From positions 1 through 13,981 of the forward strand of contig CALAQQ010000061.1 in the NCBI GenBank assembly GCA_937888485.1: 13,981 bases of DNA, written 5' to 3'. The notes beneath the pieces are model-generated. The model did no database searches, was not told the DNA's origin, and was given only the letters and a program-made list of their open reading frames with translations. This stretch comes from an uncultured Clostridia bacterium. Lineage in GTDB: Bacteria; Bacillota; Clostridia; Oscillospirales; Acutalibacteraceae. The position numbers and the translations under genes are program-made. Position 1 is the first letter of the stretch. Every line of letters starts with the position of its first letter. Below are positions 1 to 7,500 of this stretch, one piece after another.

Positions 1-637
1 GAACTGAGCCGTCAGAAGCTTTAACCTCATATTCGTATTCATATCCGTTTGCTTCGAACTTAACATCATAATGAGGAACGATGTCATCTGAATCATAGTA
101 TGCTTTAAGGAAAACTGCATCTTCAGCTTTGACACCTGCATCGTCAAGAGCCTTCTGCTTTGCGGCTTCAACGCTGATATAACCGTTGTTGTTTTTATTG
201 CTGTTTTTGTTTTCTTTGCTTACAGGAACTTCGGGCTTTGCGGGAACGCTTTCCTTTTCGGAAACTTTAACCCTTTCGGCTTCCTTTTCTGCTTTCAGGA
301 TTGAACCGTCAGGAACTGCAACCTCATAATCATATTCAAATCCGTTATATCCGAATTCAACGTCATAATGGACTTTTCCGTTATCTTCATCAAGTGAAGG
401 AGCACCGAACATCACGGCGTTTTCTCTGGATACTCCTGCGTGTTTGAGTGCTGCATCAATTGCCTCATCAGGAGAAACGCTTAAGACTTCGCTGTTTTTA
501 ACCGACGGTGCGGATGCTTGTGCCTGATTGAGATCAACGTTTTCTTTTTCAGGTTGATTTTTGGCATATGCTGCAAGCAATACAACCGATAAAACCAGAA
601 CCACCGAAACTAAAACTGCAAATACCTTTTTCTTCAT
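1..637 (-). CDS. Exported protein with two PepSY domains, C-terminus beyond window edge
   Basis: The frame is open from an ATG at 637 down to base 1 (212 codons visible) and has no stop, so it is 3'-truncated by the window. An AGAGGTG ribosome binding site lies 8-9 bases upstream. The N-terminus (MKKKVFAVLV, then a hydrophobic run to about residue 23, AYA at 23-25) is a Sec signal peptide or anchor; there is no lipobox cysteine. PepSY unit 1 lies near residues 53-118 (PDEAIDAALKHAGV, then HYDVEFGYNG). A charged Lys/Pro/Asn-rich linker covers about 119-151. PepSY unit 2 starts near 153 (VEAAKQKALDDAGV, then HYDVKFEANG). It is the last visible gene of a leftward operon, 42 bases after the short PepSY gene. 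PepSY domains are generally extracytoplasmic and are thought to bind or inhibit partner proteins; the actual ligand here is unknown. A target or modulator of the adjacent two-component system is inferred from position. Confidence 0.85.
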   Translation of the reverse strand, partial: MKKKVFAVLVSVVLVLSVVLLAAYAKNQPEKENVDLNQAQASAPSVKNSEVLSVSPDEAIDAALKHAGVSRENAVMFGAPSLDEDNGKVHYDVEFGYNGFEYDYEVAVPDGSILKAEKEAERVKVSEKESVPAKPEVPVSKENKNSNKNNNGYISVEAAKQKALDDAGVKAEDAVFLKAYYDSDDIVPHYDVKFEANGYEYEYEVKASDGSV

Positions 638-679
638 TTTAATTCACCTCTCAATATATTTTTTATCTCTGACCGGAGT

Positions 680-1042
680 TTATCCGAAAAGCTTTGCCAG
701 AAGATTTCTGAGGAATCCGATAAACCAAAAAGCTTCGAATCTGTCGGGAGCATCGTAATCACGGTCAAATTCAACGATTTTTCCATTTACGGCATTGATT
801 GAATAATCATATTCAAGATTACCGTCGGCTCTGAATTCGATTTCGTATTCATATCTGCCGTCATCACGGTCAAGCTTTGCTTTGACGAATCTTACTTCGG
901 ATTCTTCATATCCTGCGTGGTCAAGAGCGATTTCCTTTGCCTTCTCTTCTGAAATCAGATTTCCGGAAGGTGCGGCGAATGCCGACACGGAAAGAGAAAA
1001 TACAACGAGGAGTGCAAGTAAAAGTGCGATAAGTTTTTTCAT
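680..1042 (-). CDS. Short secreted PepSY-domain protein (120 aa)
   Basis: The start was placed at the ATG at 1042 because an AAAGGA site lies 9 bases before it; a TTG six codons upstream would consume that site. Residues 1-29 (MKKLIALLLALLVVFSLSVS, then AFAAP) form a classic Sec signal peptide with probable cleavage after AFA. One PepSY domain follows, about residues 36-96 (EEKAKEIALDHAGYEE, YEYEIEFRADG, INAVNGKIVEFDRD). The C-terminus is a short aromatic amphipathic segment (FWFIGFLRNLLAKLFG), which could lie on a membrane. The gene sits between the histidine kinase and the longer PepSY gene on the same strand. A direct-repeat operator and -10-like box lie in the 107-base spacer upstream, so it may be the kinase/regulator pair's main target. 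The function of single-PepSY exported proteins is not settled; feedback on the PepSY-containing kinase is an inference. Confidence 0.85.
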   Translation of the reverse strand: MKKLIALLLALLVVFSLSVSAFAAPSGNLISEEKAKEIALDHAGYEESEVRFVKAKLDRDDGRYEYEIEFRADGNLEYDYSINAVNGKIVEFDRDYDAPDRFEAFWFIGFLRNLLAKLFG

Positions 1043-1103
1043 AATATCAATTCCTTTCAATTTGTTTGTTTTTATTTGTTCAGTCGTCCTTGACTGTGAC
1101 TAA

Positions 1104-1134
1104 ATAATAACGGGCAAACATTAAAGGAACATTA
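1104..1134 (-). promoter_or_regulatory. Candidate OmpR-type operator and promoter for the PepSY genes
   Basis: On the minus strand, TAATGTT occurs twice with its start points exactly 11 bases apart (plus-strand AACATTA at 1117-1123 and 1128-1134). An 11-base direct repeat is the usual spacing for OmpR/PhoB-family regulator dimers. Seven bases downstream is a -10-like TATTAT (1104-1109). The matching -35 position falls inside the repeat and is poor (ATGTTC), which fits an activator-dependent promoter. The site lies between the kinase gene and the first PepSY gene, 60-90 bases before the latter's start. Binding by the neighbouring regulator is inferred. Confidence 0.5.
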
Positions 1135-1149
1135 GAAAAAACTAATTTA

Positions 1150-2748
1150 TCAGATTTTTTTGAAAATTATTTTAATTTCGGTGAATTTATCAATTTCGGA
1201 TTCTGCAACGCATTCAGCTGAATGAATTTCAGCTATCTTTTTAACAAGTGCAAGTCCGAGACCGAAACCTTCTGTTTCTGACCTTGAAGCATCTGCCCTG
1301 TAAAATCTGTTCCAGATTTTCGGCAAATCTTCTTTGCTTATGCCGATTCCGTTATCTCTTACGGACAAAACTGTTTTATCTTTTTCGGAATGCAGTTTAA
1401 CATTAATAACGCCGTTTTCTCTGCCGTATTTATCGGCATTTGTAAGAAGATTTTCAACAAGCTGTGTTATCAGAGAAGAATTCATATTGATTATAATATC
1501 ATCTTCAATATCGGTTTTCAGCTTTATATTTTTTGTCGGCTTGAATTTGCCGCAGATTTCTCCAACAAGCTCACTGAGATTGGCTTCTTCAAGTGTAAAT
1601 CTGCTGAGTCCCTGCTCCGCTCTTGTTACGGAAAGCAAAGATGAAACAAGCGAGGTCATTTTGTCTGCTTGCTCTTCAACGGATTCAAGTGCCTGCATTC
1701 TTTCTTCGTCATCTGCATTCTCAGAAAGAGCATATTCGCATTCCGCTTTTATGACTGCAAGAGGTGTGCGAAGCTCGTGGGATGCGTCGGAGGTAAATCT
1801 CTTTTCATTTTCAAATGAAATTTGTAATCTCTCAAACATTTCATTGAACGTTTCCGAAAGATTACTGATTTCACGGGGTGCTTTATCTGTTTCAAGACGC
1901 TTTGAGAGGTCATTGCCGGTTGAGATATCGTGTGCGGATTCCGTAATCTTCTCGATTGGAGAAACCGCTTTTTTTGAAATAAGATATGCGCCTACTGCAG
2001 CAATAATTATAAAAAACGGTAAAAGATATACGGCACTTTTTGCAACGGTATCAAATACCGTCACCGCATCGTCTGACGGACAGAGTGCACGGATATAAAT
2101 TTTTCCGTAAGAAGAACTGTCCGCTGTGAACTCAATTTTAAAAACCTGCCTGTCCTGATATAACGGAATTTCTGCACCGATTATTGTTGCTTCATCTTTC
2201 TTTATGCCTGCATGAGTAAGAGCGATTTCTATTGCTTCACTTGTGCTTATTCCGTTCTGAAAATTTGTTTCGGAATAAGGTGTCGGTTTCAATTCGTTTA
2301 CGGGAGTAACATCGGCTTCGTAGGAGATTATCTGACCGGACATAACATCAATCTCATATTCGAATTTAGTAAAATTAAGAAGCTTGGAATAAACATAATA
2401 GTTCTCGCCGCCAAGTTCTTTTTTTACAACATCCGTTTCACCCAATGAGTCCGATTCAATGAGAGCGTGAGGAGTTTCGCCGCTGATATAATCACCGTTT
2501 TCGGTGAACAAATCACAATAAACACCGCCCGAGTAATAAGCGAAATCGTTTTCTACCTCAAAAATGCCGTTGCTGTATTCCATTTCATCCGAATTGCTCT
2601 GAACGACGGAAATCAAATTCTGTTTCAGCTTATCATCTGCAGTTTTACGGCTTATAAGCATAAGTGCTGTTGTGCTGACACCGCAGACAACTGAAATGAG
2701 AACAGTTATCCAAAGCGTTGTTATTATTTTAAATGAAACCTTTTTCAT
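1150..2748 (-). CDS. Sensor histidine kinase with PepSY-like extracytoplasmic domain
   Basis: This is a membrane kinase of 532 residues. TM1 spans about residues 8-33 and TM2 about 239-258. The extracytoplasmic domain between them (about 35-238) contains a PepSY-type segment (ISTSEAIEIALTHAGIKKDE at 167-186, FKIEFTAD at 203-210), preceded by a PepSY-like end (YEIDVMSGQI, 131-140). HAMP follows TM2 (about 257-310). The H-box is DASHELRTPL with phosphoacceptor His324, the N-box is LVENLLTNADKY (430-441), the D-box is DNGIGI (465-470) and the glycine box is GFGLGLAL (494-501), so every catalytic motif is intact. The start ATG overlaps the stop of the regulator gene by four bases (ATGA), showing translational coupling. 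It should phosphorylate that regulator in response to an envelope signal. The signal is unknown; the shared PepSY fold with the downstream secreted proteins suggests they touch the sensor. Confidence 0.93.
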   Translation of the reverse strand: MKKVSFKIITTLWITVLISVVCGVSTTALMLISRKTADDKLKQNLISVVQSNSDEMEYSNGIFEVENDFAYYSGGVYCDLFTENGDYISGETPHALIESDSLGETDVVKKELGGENYYVYSKLLNFTKFEYEIDVMSGQIISYEADVTPVNELKPTPYSETNFQNGISTSEAIEIALTHAGIKKDEATIIGAEIPLYQDRQVFKIEFTADSSSYGKIYIRALCPSDDAVTVFDTVAKSAVYLLPFFIIIAAVGAYLISKKAVSPIEKITESAHDISTGNDLSKRLETDKAPREISNLSETFNEMFERLQISFENEKRFTSDASHELRTPLAVIKAECEYALSENADDEERMQALESVEEQADKMTSLVSSLLSVTRAEQGLSRFTLEEANLSELVGEICGKFKPTKNIKLKTDIEDDIIINMNSSLITQLVENLLTNADKYGRENGVINVKLHSEKDKTVLSVRDNGIGISKEDLPKIWNRFYRADASRSETEGFGLGLALVKKIAEIHSAECVAESEIDKFTEIKIIFKKI

Positions 2749-3419
2749 TTTTCCTCCCTGAGAACATATCCCATTCCTCTGACTGTGTGAATAAGCTTTT
2801 TATCATAACCTTCGTCAATCTTTTTACGCAGATAGCGGATATAGACATCAACAACATTCGTTCCGCCTTCATAATCATAATTCCAGATATGGTCTTCAAT
2901 TTTTTCTCTGCTGAGAACTATCCCGTTATTGACGGCAAGATATTGCAAAAGCTCATACTCCTTTGCAGAGAGAGAAATATCCTTTCCGCCTCTTGCAACC
3001 TTCCTGCTTGAAATATCAACTGTAAGGTCTGCAACGGAAATTATGTTTGACTTTGAAACGCTGTTTTTTCTGATAAGAACCCTTATTCTCGCAAGCAGTT
3101 CTTCAAACGCAAAGGGTTTAACGAGGTAATCGTCTGCGCCGATATCAAGACCCTCAACTCTGTCTTCGATACTGTCACGGGCGGTAAGGAAAAGAACGGG
3201 AAGATTGTTACCGTCTTTTCTTATCTTTCTGAGCAGAGAGAAGCCGTCAATTTTCGGCATCATAACGTCAAAAATCGCAGCATCGTAATCTGTCATACTT
3301 ATAAGTTCATATGCCTCTTCACCGTTGAAGCAACAGTCAACGCTGTAGCCCGAAACTTTAAGCTGCTTTGCGACAATTCTGTTAAGACTCTTTTCGTCTT
3401 CTGCAATCAGAATTCTCAT
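2745..3419 (-). CDS. OmpR-family response regulator
   Basis: This 224-residue protein has the standard two-domain layout. The receiver domain (about 1-118) has acidic residues E7/D8, phosphoacceptor Asp51 (IFDVMMPKIDG), Thr79 and Lys101 (the K of VKPF). The winged-helix DNA-binding domain (about 127-222) has the family sequence LSAKEYELLQYLAVNNG, then VVDVYIRYLRKKID and HTVRGMGYVL. The ATG at 3419 has a strong AAGGAGGA site five bases upstream. It is the first gene of the leftward operon and is translationally coupled to the kinase gene. Its probable targets include the PepSY genes downstream, where an 11-base-spaced direct repeat lies at 1117-1134. It resembles the many Gram-positive regulators paired with PepSY-containing sensors; no specific named orthologue can be assigned from sequence alone. 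Confidence 0.95.
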   Translation of the reverse strand: MRILIAEDEKSLNRIVAKQLKVSGYSVDCCFNGEEAYELISMTDYDAAIFDVMMPKIDGFSLLRKIRKDGNNLPVLFLTARDSIEDRVEGLDIGADDYLVKPFAFEELLARIRVLIRKNSVSKSNIISVADLTVDISSRKVARGGKDISLSAKEYELLQYLAVNNGIVLSREKIEDHIWNYDYEGGTNVVDVYIRYLRKKIDEGYDKKLIHTVRGMGYVLREEK

Positions 3420-3645
3420 AAAAATCCTCCTTTCAGATGATTATGAATGTAATATATAAAAATCAAATCAAAATTAGAATAATATACATTTATTATCTCA
3501 AAAGAGCTTTTTTATGTCAATAAAAATGTTTTTTGTCAGGTCGTTTTGTTTCATAAGCAAATCGCATTTTCAAATTTTTAGCTCAGGTAAGAGAGATAGT
3601 TAATCACGAGTTGATTTTCACGGCATAAATACTTCTTGAAATTAT

Positions 3646-3693
3646 AATCAGGTGCAACGGGATTCAACTCCTGCTGCACCTGATTTTCTTTTT
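3646..3693 (+). terminator. Orphan intrinsic terminator-like hairpin
   Basis: AATCAGGTGCA (3646-3656) pairs perfectly with TGCACCTGATT (3675-3685). The stem continues inward as CGGGA/TCCTG with one wobble after one mismatch, around the loop TTCAAC. The tract TTTTCTTTTT follows on the plus strand. The form is that of a rho-independent terminator reading rightward, yet no plus-strand gene precedes it in the window. It may end a small RNA transcribed from the 3430-3640 region or protect the downstream promoter from read-through. Confidence 0.7.
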
Positions 3694-3743
3694 CGTACTT
3701 CTATTTTTTCTTCGGGGTGTAAAGGGTAAAAACCCCTAAATTG

Positions 3744-3765
3744 TGGATTTGTACGTTCAAATCCA
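3744..3765. repeat. Perfect 8-bp inverted repeat
   Basis: TGGATTTG (3744-3751) and CAAATCCA (3758-3765) flank the 6-base loop TACGTT. There is no T-tract, so it is not an ordinary terminator. It lies about 105 bases before the -35 box of the riboswitch promoter and could be a protein-binding palindrome or a relic. No function can be assigned. Confidence 0.45.
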
Positions 3766-3870
3766 TTGCTCGCTAAGACAAATTCCATATACTTTATTAA
3801 ACATTAAATGCTTTAATATTAGACACAATCGCCAGCGGTAAATTAACAAAACAAGTGTAAAGGTTTTAAC

Positions 3871-3899
3871 TTGACAAACCGAGAAAAAGAGTATATAAT
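3871..3899 (+). promoter_or_regulatory. Consensus sigma-A promoter for the corrinoid operon
   Basis: TTGACA (3871-3876) and TATAAT (3894-3899) are both perfect consensus hexamers separated by 17 bases. Transcription would start near 3906-3907, about 20 bases before the riboswitch begins. No other plus-strand promoter of similar quality is seen before the operon, so control of expression is likely left to the riboswitch. Confidence 0.93.
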
Positions 3900-3926
3900 A
3901 TCAAATAATTGAATATGAATTGATAA

Positions 3927-4052
3927 GATACGGTTTGAAAAGTTGTACGCTGAGTAAATCAAAAGGGAAATCAGGTTCGAATCCTGAACAACCGCCATTA
4001 CTGTATTTGAAGCAGAGTTTATGCTTTATAAAGTCAGAACACCTGCCGTGTC
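3927..4052 (+). promoter_or_regulatory. Cobalamin riboswitch aptamer
   Basis: The conserved core of the cobalamin (B12-box) riboswitch is visible in order: AAAAGGGAAATCAGG, a hairpin CAGG-TTCGAAT-CCTG, then AACAACCGCC and ACTGTA, and near the 3' end AAAGTCAGAACACCTGCC. The closing stem P1 is GATACGG (3927-3933) with CCGTGTC (4046-4052), including one G-U pair. GTTGT (3942-3946) and ACAAC form an inner stem, and AAGCA/TGCTT forms a short peripheral hairpin, so the aptamer is compact. It lies just downstream of a perfect promoter in a long untranslated leader. Members of this class bind adenosyl-, methyl- or aqua-cobalamin; which form cannot be told here. Ligand binding should switch off the operon when corrinoid is sufficient. 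Confidence 0.93.
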
Positions 4053-4082
4053 TTTTTTAGGTTAAAACACAACTTTGGTGAG

Positions 4083-4230
4083 AAGAGTGCAACCGATTAT
4101 TCAAAAGCTGATAAGGCATTTGAAATCGTGCATTCTTTTTTTGTTACCTAAAAAACACAGTATCCGCTGACTGTTTAATAGTAATAACAATGCCGTGTTG
4201 CCAACCTTTTGATATGTCTGTTGTACTCTT
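4083..4230 (+). promoter_or_regulatory. Riboswitch expression platform: candidate antiterminator pairing
   Basis: AAGAGTGCAAC (4083-4093) can pair over 11 consecutive bases with GTTGTACTCTT (4220-4230), using one G-U. The second strand includes the first six bases of the terminator's 5' arm, so this pairing and the terminator exclude each other. A second long-range pairing, TTTTTTAGGT (4053-4062) with ACCTAAAAAA (4146-4155), begins directly after P1. It would cross the antiterminator topologically, so it could serve as the ligand-bound alternative. Only base complementarity was seen; the folding order and energies are inferred. Confidence 0.55.
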
Positions 4231-4267
4231 TCAACCTGTTTCCGGTTGAAAGAGTTTTGTTTTTTTG
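4225..4267 (+). terminator. Riboswitch-controlled intrinsic terminator
   Basis: ACTCTTTCAACC (4225-4236) pairs perfectly with GGTTGAAAGAGT (4244-4255) around a 7-base loop, followed by TTTTGTTTTTTTG. It ends 12 bases before the first start codon of the operon and lies downstream of the cobalamin riboswitch. This is the standard position for a transcription-attenuating expression platform. Confidence 0.92.
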
Positions 4268-4279
4268 TGAGGTGAAAAT

Positions 4280-4528
4280 GTGATAACTGAGGAAAAGAAG
4301 CAGTGGGCAATTGAACAGCTGCGAGAAAAAAACAAGGAGCTTGGCAGACTCCCCAAAAAGGATGATTTTGATGTGGTGACTTTATCACGCATCAAAGCCT
4401 TTTTGGGTCCGTGGCCGAGAGCTTTGGAAACTGCAGGGTTAAAAGAACCGAAGATAATACCCGAAAAAAAGAAAAAGAAGAAAAAACAACAGACAGCTTT
4501 CAAAAAGGAGACGAACGGTAATGGCTAA
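4280..4528 (+). CDS. Small HNH_repeat-like protein, first gene of the B12 operon
   Basis: Translation starts at a GTG at 4280, with a GAGG site seven bases upstream and directly after the attenuator. The 82-residue product has one unit of about 50 residues (about 4-54): EEKKQWAIEQLREKNKELGR, then P-KKDDFD, then FLGPWPRALETAGL. This matches the pattern of the homing-endonuclease-associated repeat (HNH_repeat) family, a small helical DNA-binding-type module. No HNH or other nuclease motif is present. The tail contains seven lysines in a row (63-69) and is strongly basic, consistent with nucleic-acid contact. There is no signal peptide, so it is cytosolic. Its stop overlaps the next gene's start by eight bases, making coupled translation likely. 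Its role in a corrinoid operon is unknown; it could be a regulator or a leader peptide that enables reinitiation. Confidence 0.7.
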   Translation: MITEEKKQWAIEQLREKNKELGRLPKKDDFDVVTLSRIKAFLGPWPRALETAGLKEPKIIPEKKKKKKKQQTAFKKETNGNG

Positions 4529-7500
4529 AAAAATTATCAGCATATTCATCATTCTTGCGATGATTTTAACCGCAATACCCTTAACAATATCGGCAACAGA
4601 ACCCGATACAGTATATATTTCAATCAGCGATGACAGTCAGTTTGTAACCGACAGCAACGGCAATCAGATGGCATTTTATCCCGTAACATTGGATGAACTT
4701 GCAGAGGTCGACCTTAACGCATACGGTTACGGTGATTATGTTTATGATGCAGACGGTGACAGCGTTCCTGAGCTCACCGCACTTCATCTTTATATCTATG
4801 TTCACGAAACAGTTCTCGGACTTGACTGGTCGGAAGTTTATGTCACAGGCGGTGCAGGAAGCATTTATTTTGCAGGCGGACTTTTCGGATTTACGGATGA
4901 GAACCTCCGCTATGACCTTAATGGTGCATATCCCGCAGTTGACGGTTGGGGTCTGACCGCAGACCGAATCGTCCTTAATGACGGAGACTTTCTGAATATT
5001 GCGCACTACACAAGCTGGGCGTTCTGGGGTGACAGCGCAACAGGATTCCATTATTTCACGGATTCTGACGGTAATCTCAACCATATATATACCGCAACGG
5101 TAAACGAAGAAACAGAACTCGGATTTGTTCGCAGCTTTTCCGATTGGGCAAACGGCGGAGCTGCGGCATATGACCCTGAAACCGGTTATAACGTTTATTA
5201 CGGAACAGCTTACGGTGTTCCCACAGGCAGCACAGCCACAGACGATAACGGACTTGTAAAAATTTCGTTCCCTTCAGGCGGAACATGGTATGTGTGGACT
5301 GACGGCGGTTACGGTATGGAAAATCCTGCAGATATTGTTTCCGCACCTGCGTTTGCAACCGTAAAGGTAAAAGGTGAGCCCGACCTTCTGTTCACAATTG
5401 ACTTGACGGAACTTGATGACTCTATTTATGAGGGCGGTATCATCAATTATAATTTCAGCGATGAAAGCGAGTTCTGGGACGGTAATGCCACAGCAGGTAA
5501 AACAACATCATATTCATTTGTAGCCGATGAGTATGACAATTATATTGTATATATCGATTTTTATGTTGACAGCGACATAATGGGATGGAATGTCAACGGT
5601 GTCAATTATCTCATTGAAGATTCTTCCGCACATGAAGATTATTGGGATTTCGGTGACGATTCAGGTGTAGGCTACGGATTTGGCTACACGGATGATAACA
5701 ACAAAGCTTATGACGAGTTTTATCTTGTTCTCGGTCTTGAGAATTCTTACAACAAACCGGGAAGCTGGGTTATCAAACCGATTCTTATGACCGAACAGAT
5801 AATTGAAGTTATTATTGCTATTGATGATATCGGAGAGGTAACGGCAGAAAGCGGAGATTCTATCAACTTTGCCTGGGAGCTTTACAATGCACTTACCGAT
5901 TCGGAAAAAGAACTTGTTTTCAATTTTGCAGACCTTGAAGAAGCACAGGCTGTTTATGATGATTTGATGGATGCTCAGGCAGCTGCCGATGAAGCGGCGG
6001 CGAATGCTGTTGAAGAACTGATTTCAGCTATCGGCTCGGTAACAATTTTTAACTATAAGAATGTTTATTCTGCCCGTGAAGCATACGATGCACTCACCGA
6101 TTCACAGAAAAATCTTGTAGAAAATTATTCAGTTTTAACCGATGCGGAGATTGTTTTTGCAGCCTTGCTTGCAGAAACCGCAAAGGCTGACCACAAAGCT
6201 GTTTATGAAGAAACGGGTGCATATATCAGTGCTCTCGGCACGCCTTCTGTCGGTTCAACCGGTGGCGAATGGATGGTAATCGATCTTACCCGTTCAGGCT
6301 ACGACTGCCACGAAGGATATTATGAAAACGTTGTTGATTATGTAAATGAAAATATCAATGATAAAGAGCAGCTCCACAGAGCAAAGTCAACAGATAATTC
6401 ACGAGTTATTCTCGCTCTTACCTCGGCAGGCTATGATGTAACCGATGTTGACGGTCATAATCTTCTTATGGGTCTGACCGATATGACATATCTGAAAAAG
6501 CAGGGTATCAACGGTCCTATATGGGCATTGATTGCATTTGATAGCCACGGCTATGAAATTCCCGTTAATGCAGATGCAACCGAGCAAGCTACCCGTGAAA
6601 AGATTATTGCTTATATTCTTGAAAAACAGCTTGAGGACGGCGGCTGGGCACTTTCGGGCAAAGTTGCCGACCCCGATATGACGGGTATGGCAATTCAGTC
6701 ACTTGCTCCGTATTATGAAACAAATACCGAAGTCAAAGCTGCGATTGACAAAGCAATTATCTGCCTTTCGGAAAAGCAGTATGATAACGGCGGATTCGGT
6801 TCAATCGACGGCATTTGCAGCGAATCCTGCGCGCAGGTTATCGTTGCGTTGACCGCGCTCGGCATCAATCCCGAAACCGATCCCCGATTTGCAAAGAACG
6901 GTGTTTCCGTTGTTGATGCAATGTGTCTGTTTGCTGTTGAAAGCGGTGGATTTGCACATATTCCCGATGCAGGCATAAACGGTATGGCAACAGAGCAGGC
7001 ACAGTATGCTCTGGCATCATATTTCCGTTTCCTCGACGGCAAAACATCACTTTATGATATGAGCGATGTTGATATTTACACAAAAGATGAAAAAGCAGCC
7101 GATGCAGTTGAAGTAATGATTTTCGCTGTCGGTACAGTTACCGCAGAAAGCAAATCGGCTATCGAAGAAGCAAGAGCTGCTTACGATACTCTTACAGATG
7201 AACAGAAAGCACTTGTTGAAAACTATGAAACTCTCACAACTGCCGAAACAGCACTTGCGAAGATTGAAAATAACACCAAGGCTGCGGACGATGTTGAAGC
7301 AATGATTTCCGCTATCGGCACAGTTACCGCAGAAAGTAAGGGTGCTATCGAAGAAGCAAGAGCTGCTTATGATGCACTTACAGACGAACAGAAAGCTCTC
7401 GTTGAAAATTATGAAATTCTAACATCTGCAGAAACAGAGTTTAATGAGCTGTCAACCGAAAAGGAACTCAGTCTCTTTGAAAAGATTATCAATTGGTTTA

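Larger units (their letters stand above)
3420..3870. other. Divergent intergenic region, no gene seen
   Basis: This AT-rich region separates the leftward regulator operon from the rightward corrinoid operon. The only open frames are short and lack coding character. On the minus strand a weak promoter for the regulator operon could be TATATT (3451-3456) with a poor TTCTAA 17 bases upstream; this is uncertain. On the plus strand the region holds a strong hairpin with T-tract (3646-3693) and a small perfect inverted repeat (3744-3765), listed separately. A shorter AAAAG/CTTTT palindrome lies near 3500-3512. Confidence 0.6.

Noticed and set aside
1334..2098. 254-codon plus-strand open frame opposite the kinase gene
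   Set aside because: It is antisense to a histidine kinase with all motifs intact, and its product is Ser/Leu/Ile-rich without recognisable domains, typical of an antisense shadow.
3646..3693. tmRNA/tRNA T-arm remnant (CGGGATTCAACTCCTG)
   Set aside because: The outer stem is continuous with the T-arm-like stem and followed by a T-tract; the rest of a tRNA-like fold is missing. Kept only as a terminator-like hairpin.
3960..4000. tRNA-like 3' end: GGTTCGAATCC followed by AACAACCGCCA
   Set aside because: No acceptor, D or anticodon arms can be built upstream. The surrounding bases match the cobalamin riboswitch core in order, which explains the GGTTCGAATCC hairpin.
4101..4503. Minus-strand open frames across the leader and the first small gene
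   Set aside because: They run through the riboswitch terminator and antisense to a gene with a proper ribosome binding site; the phenylalanine run is only the complement of the lysine tract.
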